A DNA stretch of 64,000 bases from Halobiforma lacisalsi AJ5 (GCF_000226975.2 NZ_CP019285.1:3844001-3908000), one strand, 5' to 3'. Counted from the first letter of the stretch, positions 42,210-51,567 are shown. The notes: a model not told the origin generated them from the letters alone. Numbers and translations are program-made.

Positions 42210-42220
42210 CGTATAAAGCG
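42210..42220 (-). promoter_or_regulatory. TATA box for paralogue A
   Basis: Minus-strand CGCTTTATACG, about 39 bp from ATG 42176; spacing identical to that of paralogue B. Confidence 0.45.
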
Positions 42221-42547
42221 ACTCGTCCGTTTCGTCGGCCATGCGACTGTTTCGGCTGGTAATACCGGAACTAGTTACGCTACACGCCCGGCGTCGGGAC
42301 CGCGAGGCTACGAGACGCCGAACGGGGAACCGGCCGACCGTCGTCGACACCTGTCCGTGCGCTGTTCGTCTCGAGCAGTTATGGAAACGGCCGATCGGAT
42401 GGCTGAAAGACCGCCGAAAGCGGCCGCGTCGAAAGCAACTGATCGAGCGACCACCGTCCCGTCGAACGAAAGGACTGTTTCCGCGGAAAACGAGCGATTT
42501 TATCCGCAGAGAGCCGGTAAAAGTCAATTGCTGCGGGGAGCGTGCCG

Positions 42548-43129
42548 CTACGCTCCGTCGCTTTCGTCGTCGCCCATGTCGTCGTCTTCAGTGTCGTCGC
42601 CTACGCCGTTGTCTTCAGTATCGTCGGATCCCATGTCTTCGTCCTCTTCTTCGTCTTCGTCCTCATCCTCGTCGTCGCTAGCGCCCCCTCCTCCGGTACT
42701 GACCTCGAGCAGGTTCGCCTCTGCGTCACGGAAGGAGGCGTCGCCAGAGAGCGTCACCGTGTCCCCTTCGCTGACGTCGGCTTCGTCCTCGTCGACGAAG
42801 AGGTGACCCAGCACGGTCCCCGAACCGATGTCGAACTGGACGATGTACAGGTCCCAGTCGTCGACGGGGTCGAACGTTCCCTCGAAGTTCTCGAGGATCG
42901 TATCTCGCGTCCCCGTCTCGAGTTCGGCGAGGACGTCGGCGTCGACGTCCGGGTAGTAGTCACTGCCAGTGAGGACGACTTCGCCGTCATCGTCTTGCTG
43001 TGCAGCCGCCGTACTCGCGGTGGTACCGGCACCGACCGCGAGCGCGGTCGCCGCAAGTGTTCCCTTTTTCATAAACGAACGACGCGAATCTCCACTGTCG
43101 AACTGATCTTCCTCGCTCATATCTCTCAT
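42548..43129 (-). CDS. Tat-secreted paralogue B with Asp-rich tail
   Basis: 193 residues from ATG 43129. Same Tat signal and globular domain as paralogue A ([55 protein letters not shown]), but the tail is ASDDEDEDEDEEEDEDMGSD-type with DMGDD/EDNGVGDD repeats, so the two tails are unrelated in repeat unit. Separated by 371 bp from the paralogue A start. Acidic tails could bind salt or cations; not proven. TATA (CTGCTTTATGCACG, 43161-43174) and hairpin at the start codon as for A. Confidence 0.8.
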   Translation of the reverse strand: MRDMSEEDQFDSGDSRRSFMKKGTLAATALAVGAGTTASTAAAQQDDDGEVVLTGSDYYPDVDADVLAELETGTRDTILENFEGTFDPVDDWDLYIVQFDIGSGTVLGHLFVDEDEADVSEGDTVTLSGDASFRDAEANLLEVSTGGGGASDDEDEDEDEEEDEDMGSDDTEDNGVGDDTEDDDMGDDESDGA

Positions 43130-43142
43130 GCCCCTGAGGGCA
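43129..43142 (-). promoter_or_regulatory. Hairpin at the start codon of paralogue B
   Basis: TGCCC and GGGCA arms with a 4-base loop, overlapping the A of ATG 43129, at the same position as in paralogue A. Confidence 0.45.
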
Positions 43143-43160
43143 AGGGGAATTGGCCGATAG

Positions 43161-43174
43161 CGTGCATAAAGCAG
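43161..43174 (-). promoter_or_regulatory. TATA box for paralogue B
   Basis: Minus-strand CTGCTTTATGCACG, about 39 bp from ATG 43129. Confidence 0.45.
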
Positions 43175-43721
43175 ACAGTCCGTTTCGGACCTCAACGCGA
43201 CCGTTTCGCGGGTTAATTCCGAAAAAAGCCGAGATAACGGTATGAGAGGCTCGCATCGACTCTCTCGACTCAGCGAAACGCGGCGTTTTCGTGATCGACT
43301 CGAGTCGCCAGACAGCAAATACGTAATTTCGGAAACGGGAGTTGCGCGAGGAAATTTCGGGCTCTCGAGGTGTGGGTGACGGGTACCCGGTTGCGGTCCC
43401 GGCGGACGTCCTGGCGGTTCTCCGCTGGCGGGACCCGAGACCTCGGGTCGAGGTCGACGGTCGGTCTCGTGAGTGGAGAAAGGGATCGTCGAACGCGGAA
43501 TAAGCGACTTTTGACGACTATTGTCCGCGTATTACCGATCGATAGCTGCGTGTGCAAGCCCCATCCTTATCCGACTGTTTGGCGCTCATCATTCTGGCTT
43601 TCCCGCGTGCCGAGATGGGCGTATCCGGGGAAGCCGTTCGGTCGTGAAACCACCGGCCGACTCCGTGTAGAGCGGGTTACTCCCTCGGAGTCGGCTTTCG
43701 CCTAGCGGCCGAACGCCGCGG
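43175..43721. other. Gene-free region between paralogue B and the AlkA-like gene
   Basis: About 550 bp without a supported gene. It contains GACCCGAG-AC-CTCGGGTC (an 8-bp arm palindrome, near 43433-43450) and a 10-bp perfect stem (GCCGACTCCG at 43656-43665 with CGGAGTCGGC at 43686-43695, 20-base loop). The latter lies 27 bp beyond the alkA-like stop and may act in its termination. No tRNA, SRP or RNase P signature was found. Confidence 0.4.
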
Positions 43722-44348
43722 TCACGAGTCGGACTCGTACTCCGCCCAGATGTATCGCGTCGCGACGCTGCGATACGGACGCCACGCCTCGGCGATCTCG
43801 CGCATTTCCCCGCGGGTCAGGTCCTCCCCGTTTGCGTACAACTGCTCGATGCCCCGCCGAACCGCGAGATCGCCCAGCGGAAGCACGTCGGGCCGCTCGA
43901 GGACGAACAGGAGGTACATCCGCGCGGTCCACTCGCCGACACCCTTGATTTCGGTGAGACGGTCGATCACCTCGTCGTTGTCGTGGTCGGCGAGTCCGGC
44001 CCGCGTGTAGTCCCGCTCCTGGAACGCGCGGGCGGCGTTTCGCATGTACTCGATCTTGCTGCGAGAGAGTCCCGCGTCACGCAGCGCCCCGTCGTCGGCG
44101 GCGAGGACTCGATCGGGCGTGATCTCGTCGTCCAGGACGTCGAACACCCGCTCGCGGACGGCCATGGCACTTGCCGTCGAGAGCTGTTGGTTGATGATCG
44201 AGATACAGAGCCGTTCGTACTCGGTCCAGTCGGGTTCGACGTACGGGTCGTGACGGTCGAGGAGATCCGCCATAACGGGATCCTCGCGAAGAACGGGGTG
44301 AGCCTCTTCGAACATTCGTCGTGTCCGTTCACGGGACCGCGGCGGCAT
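43722..44348 (-). CDS. HhH-GPD DNA glycosylase (AlkA-like)
   Basis: 208 residues from ATG 44348. HhH motif LTEIKGVGEWTARMYLLF and catalytic Asp in LPLGDLAVRRGIEQL, an all-helical glycosylase core (CISIINQQLSTASAMAVRER). Without the N-terminal beta domain of E. coli AlkA, so it is the short archaeal/bacterial DNA-3-methyladenine glycosylase 2 type. Removes alkylated bases. Faces the flavoprotein gene with about 67 bp between. Confidence 0.88.
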   Translation of the reverse strand: MPPRSRERTRRMFEEAHPVLREDPVMADLLDRHDPYVEPDWTEYERLCISIINQQLSTASAMAVRERVFDVLDDEITPDRVLAADDGALRDAGLSRSKIEYMRNAARAFQERDYTRAGLADHDNDEVIDRLTEIKGVGEWTARMYLLFVLERPDVLPLGDLAVRRGIEQLYANGEDLTRGEMREIAEAWRPYRSVATRYIWAEYESDS

Positions 44349-44415
44349 ATGCGTCTCGGTCCGGGTTCCACGTTCCGCCTCGAGTACGCCACGAACCCAC
44401 CCCGTCGTCGAGAGG

Positions 44416-46296
44416 TCATTCGAGGTGGTGGTAATCCAGTTCGTACCCCTCCTCGAGCGCCTCACGGACGGCGGGGCTGGGCTCGCCGACCCCGCGCCGG
44501 TCGATCGAGCGTTCGCCGCCATCGATCGAGACGACGAGGTTGACCCGCCAGTCCTCGTTCATCTCGGGGTAGTCGGACCGGTAGTGGGCACCGCGGGACT
44601 CGGTCCGCTCGAGGGCAGCACGAAGGGCCGTCTCGGCGACGATGAGGCTGAACGAGAGGTCGACGGCGAACTCGAAGGACGGCGACGTCGGACCCCCCTC
44701 GACGCGGAGATCGGTCGTCCGCTCGCGCACGGCCTCGAGTTTCGCGAGCGCCTCGCGCAGTCCCTTCTCGTCGCGGAGAATGCCGGCGTGACGCCACATC
44801 AAAGCCCGCAGATCGGCGAGCAGTTCGGTCGGTTCGACGTGGCCGTCGGCGGCTGCCAGCGTCTCGAGGCTGGCGAACTCCCGTTGTGCGAGCGCACGCG
44901 TCTCGTCGGTCACGGTCGGTGATTCGTCCTCGGCTGTCACCTCGCTCGCGACGTGTTCGCCCACGAGCTTCCCGATCGCGACGGTCTCGGCGAGCGAGTT
45001 GCCTCCGAGACGGTTCGCGCCGTGGACGCCCGCGACGGTCTCGCCGACCGCGTAGAGTCCCTCGACACCGGTCTCGCCGGTCTCGAAGTCGACGTCGACG
45101 CCCCCCATCGTGTAGTGGGCTGTCGGCGCGACCTCGATCGGTTCCTCGGTGATGTCGACACCCAGGGACTCGAACCGCTCGACCATCCGCGGCAGCCGAT
45201 CGCGGACGTAGTCGTCGTCGCGGTGGGAGATGTCGAGGAAGACGCCGCCGTTCTCGGAGCCCCGTCCCTCCTCGAGTTCGCGTGCGATCGCGCGGGCGAC
45301 GACGTCGCGGGCGTCGAGTTCCATCTGATCGGGCGAGTACCGTTCCATGAACCGCTCGCCCTCGGTGTTGTAGAGTCGGCCGCCCTCGCCGCGGACCGCC
45401 TCGGTGACGAGGCGGCCGTCCCACTCCTCGCCGTAGCGCTCGCCGACCATGCCCGTCGGGTGGAACTGGACGAACTCGAGGTCGAGCAGTCGAGCACCGG
45501 CCTCGAGCGCCAGCGCCTGTGCGTCGCCGTTGTTCTCGTCATCCCGCGAGGAGTGGCGCTCGAAGATCGCGGAGAACCCGCCCGCGGCGAGGACGACGTG
45601 GTTCGAGCGAAAGACGAGCCCTCGGCCGGACTCCATGTCGAACCCGACGGCCCCGGAGACCCGCTGGCCGTCCGAGAGCAAGCGGGTGATCATGACGTTC
45701 TCGCGGTAGGGTACCTCGAGTTCCTGCGCCCGATCGATGAGCGCCTCGAGCATGGCTTCGCCGGTACGGTCGCCGACGAAACACGTGCGGCGGTACGACT
45801 GTGCGCCGAAGTACCGCTGGTTGATCGCACCGTCCTGGGTACGGTCGAATGGCATCCCCCAGTCCACGAGTTCGCGGATCCGGTCCGGCATCTCGCGGGC
45901 CGTGAGTTCGACGGCCGTGGGGTCGTTCAGGTGGTGGCCCTCGTTCAGCGTGTCCGCGGCGTGGATCGTCCAGTCGTCCTCGTCGTCGAGCGAGCCGAGG
46001 GCGGCGTTGATCCCGCCCGCGGCCCACGTCGTGTGTGCGTCGCCGTGGTCGCGCTTGCCGATCACCAGCGGTTCGACGCCGGACTCGGCGAGTTCGATGG
46101 CGACCCGGGCACCGGCCGCGCCCGCCCCGATCACGAGTACTGGGACGGAGACGACGTCGTACTCGAGGCCGTCCGCCGACGAGGGACCCTCCCCGTGTTC
46201 GATTCGGTTCGCAACCCCGGCGTCGCGACCGCTGTCCGCCGGTCGTCGCGCATCGCCGTCGGCAGTTCGACGGTCGTCAGCGGATGGTTCTGTCAT
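44416..46296 (-). CDS. SdhA/FrdA-like FAD flavoprotein (orphan)
   Basis: 626 residues from ATG 46296. FAD-Rossmann VLVIGAGAAGARVAIEL (52-68); His at the covalent-FAD position H88 (HTTWAAGGINAALGS); VQFHPTGMVG, HYTMGGV and HGANRLGGNSLAE are all present. The fold is that of succinate dehydrogenase/fumarate reductase and L-aspartate oxidase. The His suggests covalent FAD as in SdhA, but no SdhB, C or D genes adjoin it, so it may act as L-aspartate oxidase or pair with another Fe-S protein. A 50-residue polar N-terminal extension is present. Confidence 0.82.
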   Translation of the reverse strand: MTEPSADDRRTADGDARRPADSGRDAGVANRIEHGEGPSSADGLEYDVVSVPVLVIGAGAAGARVAIELAESGVEPLVIGKRDHGDAHTTWAAGGINAALGSLDDEDDWTIHAADTLNEGHHLNDPTAVELTAREMPDRIRELVDWGMPFDRTQDGAINQRYFGAQSYRRTCFVGDRTGEAMLEALIDRAQELEVPYRENVMITRLLSDGQRVSGAVGFDMESGRGLVFRSNHVVLAAGGFSAIFERHSSRDDENNGDAQALALEAGARLLDLEFVQFHPTGMVGERYGEEWDGRLVTEAVRGEGGRLYNTEGERFMERYSPDQMELDARDVVARAIARELEEGRGSENGGVFLDISHRDDDYVRDRLPRMVERFESLGVDITEEPIEVAPTAHYTMGGVDVDFETGETGVEGLYAVGETVAGVHGANRLGGNSLAETVAIGKLVGEHVASEVTAEDESPTVTDETRALAQREFASLETLAAADGHVEPTELLADLRALMWRHAGILRDEKGLREALAKLEAVRERTTDLRVEGGPTSPSFEFAVDLSFSLIVAETALRAALERTESRGAHYRSDYPEMNEDWRVNLVVSIDGGERSIDRRGVGEPSPAVREALEEGYELDYHHLE

Positions 46297-46453
46297 CGAT
46301 GTAACCTCAGTGCCGAGCGGGTTTAGGGAGAGACCCAAACGACGTAGCCCCCGTATCCTTGTCGTATAGTGGCTCTATTTCCAGATCAAGGGCAGCGGCC
46401 ACCCCCTCCCTTCCCCCCACGCTTACTCCGCTCGAGACGGAAGCCCCGGACGG

Positions 46454-46987
46454 ATGCAACCGGTCGTCCACCTGGCCGTCGGCTACGTCTGTTACGCACT
46501 ATACACGCGCCGACGACGCGACGCTATCCCCCACGACGGGGCGGCGATCGCCGCGATCCTCGGCGCTGCCCTTCCGGACCTCCTGGACAAGCCGATCTGG
46601 CTCGTCGGCATCGTCGACGTCGGGCGGACGATCGGCCACTCGCTGCTGTTCGCGCTCCCGCTGCTCGTCGCTCTCGGACTGCACGCACGCTCGAGCGACC
46701 GGGAGGTCCTCGCGGTCGCGTTCGCTGTCGGATACCTCTCCCACGTCGGGACCGACGTCCCCTGGCACGTCCTCGCGGGAGACGTCCACGAACTCGGCTT
46801 CCTCCTCTGGCCGATCACGCCGATGCCGCCGTACAGCGGGACGAAATCGCTCGCGACGGTACCGGGCCTCGAGGTGACCGTCATGACGCTGTGGCTCGAG
46901 GCGGTCGTGCTCGTCGCGGGTATCGGACTGTGGTGGGTCGACGGAAAACCGGGGCTCGAGGCGGTAGCTCGGGCCCTGAGCGGATAA
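46454..46987 (+). CDS. YdjM-type membrane metal-dependent hydrolase family protein
   Basis: 177 residues with about five hydrophobic segments. LexA-regulated/YdjM family features: HLAVGY and AALPDLLDKP near the start, GHSLLFALPLL and YLSHVGTDVPWH in the middle, the His/Asp residues that give the family its hydrolase name. Activity not shown. 65 bp before the next gene on the same strand. Confidence 0.75.
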   Translation: MQPVVHLAVGYVCYALYTRRRRDAIPHDGAAIAAILGAALPDLLDKPIWLVGIVDVGRTIGHSLLFALPLLVALGLHARSSDREVLAVAFAVGYLSHVGTDVPWHVLAGDVHELGFLLWPITPMPPYSGTKSLATVPGLEVTVMTLWLEAVVLVAGIGLWWVDGKPGLEAVARALSG

Positions 46988-47051
46988 ACGTCTCGGGGAC
47001 TGGTCGTGTTCCGGTAGTAGCTTTTTGCACGTCGGGGCTGTTCGACCACCG

Positions 47052-48116
47052 ATGGTCGACGGCGAATCCCTGCTTCGCTCCGCCCGAAATCAGTTCGGCA
47101 CGTCGGAGCGACGGATCGATCGCTCGGGCGAGAACCGGATCAAGGAGTGGGTCCTCTTCGACGGCAACCGCGAGCGGGTCGCGACCGGATTGCTCGCGGC
47201 CGTGTTCGTTCTCCTGCTCGTCATGGGCGGACTCTGGCCGATCGAATACCAGGAGCTGTTGAGCGAAACGACGATGGTCCAGACGATGTTCGACACCCTG
47301 CTGAGCGGGACGATCCTGCTCGTTTCGATCGTCGTCTCGATCGCCGCGGTCGGCATCTCCCAGGAACTCACGTCGCTCGGCGACCAGTCCGAACGGGTCG
47401 ATACGACCATCGACTTCCAGGCCGAGATCGAGGATCACGGCATCGTGGACGTCAGTCCGGCACGTCCGGGCAAGTTCACCGCAGTCGTCCTCCGGTCGAT
47501 CAAACAGCGCGCCCACGAACTGCAGGAACTCGACGGAAACGCCGGCGCGGAGTACCGCCACGAGGTCGACCGTCTCCAGGGCGACATCCGGAAGAACACC
47601 GAGGAGGTGTTGACCACCCTCTCCCGGGTTCCCAACGGCTCGACGGACGAACTCCTCACCGGCCTGAACTACGACTCCTCGTGGCAACTACACCAGTCGC
47701 GTCGGATCCTCACGAAGTACGACGACCGACTCACCGCCGAGGAACGAGCGGTGATCGAGGACATCATGGACACGCTTCACAAACTGATGGTCTGTCGCGA
47801 GTACTTCAAGACACTCTACTACAAACTCGAGCTCTCGGACCTCACGACGACGCTGTTGACGGTCTCGCTACCGATTATCGTTTTCATTACGTACGTGCTG
47901 CTCGCCCTCGACAGCGGGCTCTTCCCCGACGTCTCGCTGTTCGGGTATACGCCGCTGACCGTCTTCATCAGCTTCGCGTACACCATCGCGCTCGCACCCT
48001 ACGCGGTGCTCACGTCGTACGTCCTCCGTGCCGCGACGGTGACGAAACTGACGCCGGAGGAGGGCCCGTTCGTGCTCGACGCCGACCGGGAGACGGCCTA
48101 CGATCGAGAGGAGTGA
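47052..48116 (+). CDS. Haloarchaeal four-helix membrane protein, unknown
   Basis: 354 residues from ATG 47052. Two N-terminal hydrophobic segments (about 45-62 and 85-105), a 150-residue helical cytoplasmic region (RSIKQRAHELQELDG ... DDRLTAEERAVIEDI), then two more membrane helices (about 260-285 and 300-325). No family recognised with confidence. The central coil suggests an oligomeric or sensory protein. Possibly co-transcribed with the YdjM-like gene. Confidence 0.7.
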   Translation: MVDGESLLRSARNQFGTSERRIDRSGENRIKEWVLFDGNRERVATGLLAAVFVLLLVMGGLWPIEYQELLSETTMVQTMFDTLLSGTILLVSIVVSIAAVGISQELTSLGDQSERVDTTIDFQAEIEDHGIVDVSPARPGKFTAVVLRSIKQRAHELQELDGNAGAEYRHEVDRLQGDIRKNTEEVLTTLSRVPNGSTDELLTGLNYDSSWQLHQSRRILTKYDDRLTAEERAVIEDIMDTLHKLMVCREYFKTLYYKLELSDLTTTLLTVSLPIIVFITYVLLALDSGLFPDVSLFGYTPLTVFISFAYTIALAPYAVLTSYVLRAATVTKLTPEEGPFVLDADRETAYDREE

Positions 48117-48140
48117 TCGGGCGGCGGACCCCGACACCGA

Positions 48141-50720
48141 CTACCGCGCGTCGTCGCCGTCCTCGAGTCCGGTCGGCGTCTCCGGTTCGACGCCGGCGAG
48201 TCGCATCGCGTTGCTCGTCACGCCGAGGCTCATCCCCATGTCTCCGATAACGACGGCGTGGATCACCGTCACGATGCCGAAGGGCGCACCGGCCGCGAGG
48301 ACCGCCTTCACGGCCAGGCTCGCCCAGATGTTCTGCCGGATGACGCCGTTTGCCTTCCCGGAGAGTTCGTAGAGGTACGGCAGGCGGGTGAGGTCGTCGC
48401 TCATCAGCGCGACGTCGGCCGTCTCGAGCGCGGTGTCGGTTCCCGCGGCACCCATCGCGATGCCGACGGAGGCGGTCGCCAGCGCGGGCGCGTCGTTGAT
48501 GCCGTCGCCGACCATGGCGACGCCTCCTCCGTCCGCACTCCCGTTTGCATCCGTGCCCTCGCTCTCGCCTTCCAGCCGGTCGATCCACTCGAGTTTCTCG
48601 TCGGGCAGCAGTTCCGCGTGGTACTCGTCGATCCCCACCTGTTCGGCGATCGCACGGGCCGTCCCCTCGTTGTCACCGGTGAGCATCACGACGCGGACCC
48701 CCTGCTCTTGCAGCCGCGAGACCGCCCACTCGGCTTCCGGACGGACCCGGTCCGCGACCGCGATCACGCCGACGGGCCCGTCCTCGGTGCCGACGATCAC
48801 GACGGTCTTCCCCTCGGACTCGAGTTCGGGGACGAGGTCGGTGAGCACGTCGAGACAGCCCGGTCGGTCGCACTGCGAGTCGCTGTCGTACCCCTCCGAC
48901 GCGAGGTCGACACCGCCGTCGGTCGTCGCGTGGACGTGCTCGAGGTCGGCGAGCCCCTCGAACAGGTCCGGCTTGCCGACGTAGAGCGTTTCGCCGTCGA
49001 TCTCGGCCCGCACGCCCTTGCCGGTCAGGGCCTCGAACTCGGCGACGTCGGGGTCGTCGGGATCGATCCCCCGCTCCTCGGCGTAGCCGACGATCGACTG
49101 GGCGATGGGGTGTTCGCTGCGGCGTTCGGCGGCGCTCGCCCGGCGGAGGACGTCCGCCTCGTCGGCCCCCTCGAGCGGGATCACGTCGGTCACTGAGAGG
49201 TCGCCCTCTGTCAGCGTTCCCGTCTTGTCCACCGCGAGAACGTCGCTCTCGTCGACGGCCTCGAGATGACGGCCGCCTTTGATGAGGACGCCGTTACGGG
49301 CGGCACTCGTGACACCCGAGACGACGCTGACCGGCGTCGAGATGACGAACGCGCACGGACAGGCGATGACGAGCAGCGTCAGTCCGCGGAGGAACCAGGT
49401 GTTCCAGGACGCCCCGACCAGCAGCGGCGGGAGCGCTGCCACTGCGAGCGCGAGAACCACGACGATCGGCGTGTAGACGCTCGCGAACCGGTCGACGAAC
49501 TGCTCGCGCTCGGTCTTCTCGCGCTCGGCGTCCTCGACCATCCGGACGATCCGCGAAAGCGTCGAGTCGGCGGCGGCGCGTTCGACCTCGACCTCGAGGT
49601 AGCCCGACTCGGCGATCGTCCCGGCGTAGACCTCGTCGCCCGTGGACTTGTCCTCGGGGACGCTCTCGCCGGTGATCGGCGACTGGTCGACCGCGCTTTC
49701 CCCCTCGCGGACGACGCCGTCCGCGGGGATCTTCTCGCCGGGGCGAACGACGACCACGTCGCCGACCGCGAGGTCGTCCGCCGGGATCGTCTCCTCGCCG
49801 TCCCCGGTCTTGACGGTCGCGACGTCGGGCGAGAGGTCCATCAGTTCCCGCAGCGAGTCCCGGGCCCGATCCATCGAGAACTGCTCGAGCAACTCGGCGA
49901 TCGAGAACAGCACGGCCAGCATCGCCCCCTCGAAGGGGTGGTGGGCCGCGACCGAGGCGACGATGCCGACGCTCATCAGGAAGTCGATGTCGAGGCTCCG
50001 GTTGCGCGCCGAGTAGTAGCCGTTGCGCAGAATCGGCGCGCCGCCGACCGCCGCCGCGAGGATGAAAAGCAGGTGCGAGAGTTCGTACGTCCGGCCGGCC
50101 ACCGTACCCACTGCGGGGTCGAGTCCGGGGAGGACGAACTCGAGGGCCATTCCCGCGGCGACGAGGACGGCCGCGATCCCGGTGCCGACGGCGCGTCGGC
50201 TCCGCCAGACGGCGCGTTCCTCCGAGAGCGGATCCGTGCCGTCCGACAGCGGGGTCGCGTCGTATCCCGCGCCTTCGACGGCCTCGACGATCTCGTCCGG
50301 CCCGGTCCCCTCGTCGACAGTCACGGTTACGCGCCCCGAGGCCGGTCGCGTCTCGATCCGGTCGACGCCGTCGACGTCCTCGAGCGCGTTCTCGACCTTC
50401 CCCGCACAGGAGGGACAGTCCATCTCGGGGACCGACAGGGCGAGTTCGGCGTCCTCGTCCTCGATCGTGTAGCCGGCGGCCCGGACGCGTTCGCGGATTT
50501 CCTCGGGCTCGGTGACGGTCGGATCGTAGTCGACGATTAGCTGGCCGCTGGTCACCCGCGGATCGATCCCGTCGATCCCCTGGAGAGTCTCGACGCTGTT
50601 CGTCACTTTGCCCGCACAGGACGGGCAGTCCATCTCCGGAACGCGCAACTCGAGGCGACGCGTCGCGCTCGAGTCGGGCGCGGAACCGGATGGGGTCGAG
50701 GTGGAAGACGACTCGGTCAT
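48141..50720 (-). CDS. P1B-type heavy-metal transporting ATPase, two HMA domains
   Basis: 859 residues from ATG 50720 (the GTG just before is not needed; TATA lies 27 bp off). Two N-terminal metal-binding HMA domains with CPSC at 32-35 and 102-105, eight membrane helices, ion site CPC (VIACPCAFVI), DKTGTLTEG phosphorylation loop and TGDNEGTA / GDGINDAPAL. The last helix carries SNAMRL, as in zinc/cadmium/lead exporters (P1B-2), so Zn/Cd export is favoured over Cu. A metal-associated bat regulator lies upstream. Confidence 0.92.
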   Translation of the reverse strand: MTESSSTSTPSGSAPDSSATRRLELRVPEMDCPSCAGKVTNSVETLQGIDGIDPRVTSGQLIVDYDPTVTEPEEIRERVRAAGYTIEDEDAELALSVPEMDCPSCAGKVENALEDVDGVDRIETRPASGRVTVTVDEGTGPDEIVEAVEGAGYDATPLSDGTDPLSEERAVWRSRRAVGTGIAAVLVAAGMALEFVLPGLDPAVGTVAGRTYELSHLLFILAAAVGGAPILRNGYYSARNRSLDIDFLMSVGIVASVAAHHPFEGAMLAVLFSIAELLEQFSMDRARDSLRELMDLSPDVATVKTGDGEETIPADDLAVGDVVVVRPGEKIPADGVVREGESAVDQSPITGESVPEDKSTGDEVYAGTIAESGYLEVEVERAAADSTLSRIVRMVEDAEREKTEREQFVDRFASVYTPIVVVLALAVAALPPLLVGASWNTWFLRGLTLLVIACPCAFVISTPVSVVSGVTSAARNGVLIKGGRHLEAVDESDVLAVDKTGTLTEGDLSVTDVIPLEGADEADVLRRASAAERRSEHPIAQSIVGYAEERGIDPDDPDVAEFEALTGKGVRAEIDGETLYVGKPDLFEGLADLEHVHATTDGGVDLASEGYDSDSQCDRPGCLDVLTDLVPELESEGKTVVIVGTEDGPVGVIAVADRVRPEAEWAVSRLQEQGVRVVMLTGDNEGTARAIAEQVGIDEYHAELLPDEKLEWIDRLEGESEGTDANGSADGGGVAMVGDGINDAPALATASVGIAMGAAGTDTALETADVALMSDDLTRLPYLYELSGKANGVIRQNIWASLAVKAVLAAGAPFGIVTVIHAVVIGDMGMSLGVTSNAMRLAGVEPETPTGLEDGDDAR

Positions 50721-50741
50721 CACGTCGTTGTAGTCACGGAA

Positions 50742-50752
50742 CGGATAAACAG
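50742..50752 (-). promoter_or_regulatory. TATA-like box for the metal ATPase
   Basis: Minus-strand CTGTTTATCCG, centred about 27 bp upstream of ATG 50720. This implies the ATPase has its own promoter in addition to any read-through from the regulator. Confidence 0.5.
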
Positions 50753-50801
50753 GTTATTTGGCGTGCGCCAACTCGGGGGTCGGCGCGGGACGAGACGGCC
50801 G

Positions 50802-51566
50802 CTACAGTCGAGTCGTGATTTCTTCGAGCACGTCGTCGGTCTCGGCGTCGGCCGCGGCGAACGCCGTCGCGAGTTCGGCTTCCGCCCGGCGAAGCCGGTA
50901 GGACAGCGTCGATCGCGGAATCCCGAGCCGATCGGCGAGGTCCGAGAGGTCGATCCGGCGTGGCGTCTCGTAGTAGCCGTGTTCGACGGCAGCACGCAGC
51001 GCCTCGCGCTGTTCGTTGGGGAGCGATCGGTCCGCGTCGGGATCGAGCGGGGTCCGCTCGGGATCGAGTTCGGTCAGTCGTAGCATCTCGATCCCGGTAC
51101 AGCCGCCGACCTCGTCGCCCAGCGCGTCGAAGAACTCGTGGACCGGCGCGGTGTCGTCGAGGACGATCCGCCAGCGATACCGTCGGCCCTCGCGGTAGGT
51201 CTCGAACAACAGCCCATCGCCCAGGTGCTCGAGGGCGACGTGGGGCACCGACGTACAGACGTCGGTCCGCTCCCAGTAGGTGTAGACGACGAGTTCGTCG
51301 CTCGAGCGGTCCAGCTCCTGCACGTCGCAGCTAGTTCCGCAGCCGTCGTTGACCAGACAGTCGGCGAAGTAGTCGTCGTTCCCGTACGCGCGCTCGAGGG
51401 CCTCGAGCCCTTCCGCCGTCCCCTCGGCGTGGTCGACGCGCCAGAGGCTGTCGGCGCTGGCGTGACACGAGAGCGATCGGATCGACGTCTCGGGATGGTC
51501 CGCGAGCACGTCGGCGACCGGGTTCGTGCCCGATTCGTACTCGAGGGCGAAGACGAACTCTCTCAT
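50802..51566 (-). CDS. Bat-type HTH transcriptional regulator, Cys-rich, metal-sensing candidate
   Basis: 254 residues. N-terminal sensory part (about 1-190) with Cys clusters CLVNDGCGTSC, a single TDVCTSV and GGCTGIEM, then a bat-type HTH (about 200-254: IDLSDLADRLGIPRSTLSYRLRRAE). The Cys pattern and the co-directional metal ATPase 81 bp downstream suggest Zn/Cd/Cu sensing. An 8-bp palindrome ACCTAGGT (51568-51575) next to its start could be its own operator. Which metal is not determinable. Confidence 0.8.
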   Translation of the reverse strand: MREFVFALEYESGTNPVADVLADHPETSIRSLSCHASADSLWRVDHAEGTAEGLEALERAYGNDDYFADCLVNDGCGTSCDVQELDRSSDELVVYTYWERTDVCTSVPHVALEHLGDGLLFETYREGRRYRWRIVLDDTAPVHEFFDALGDEVGGCTGIEMLRLTELDPERTPLDPDADRSLPNEQREALRAAVEHGYYETPRRIDLSDLADRLGIPRSTLSYRLRRAEAELATAFAAADAETDDVLEEITTRL

Positions 51567-51567
51567 T

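Noticed and set aside
43370-43705. 111-residue open frame in the gene-free interval
   Set aside because: Arg/Ser/Gly-rich, no domain or hydrophobic core, no promoter, and it spans both hairpins.
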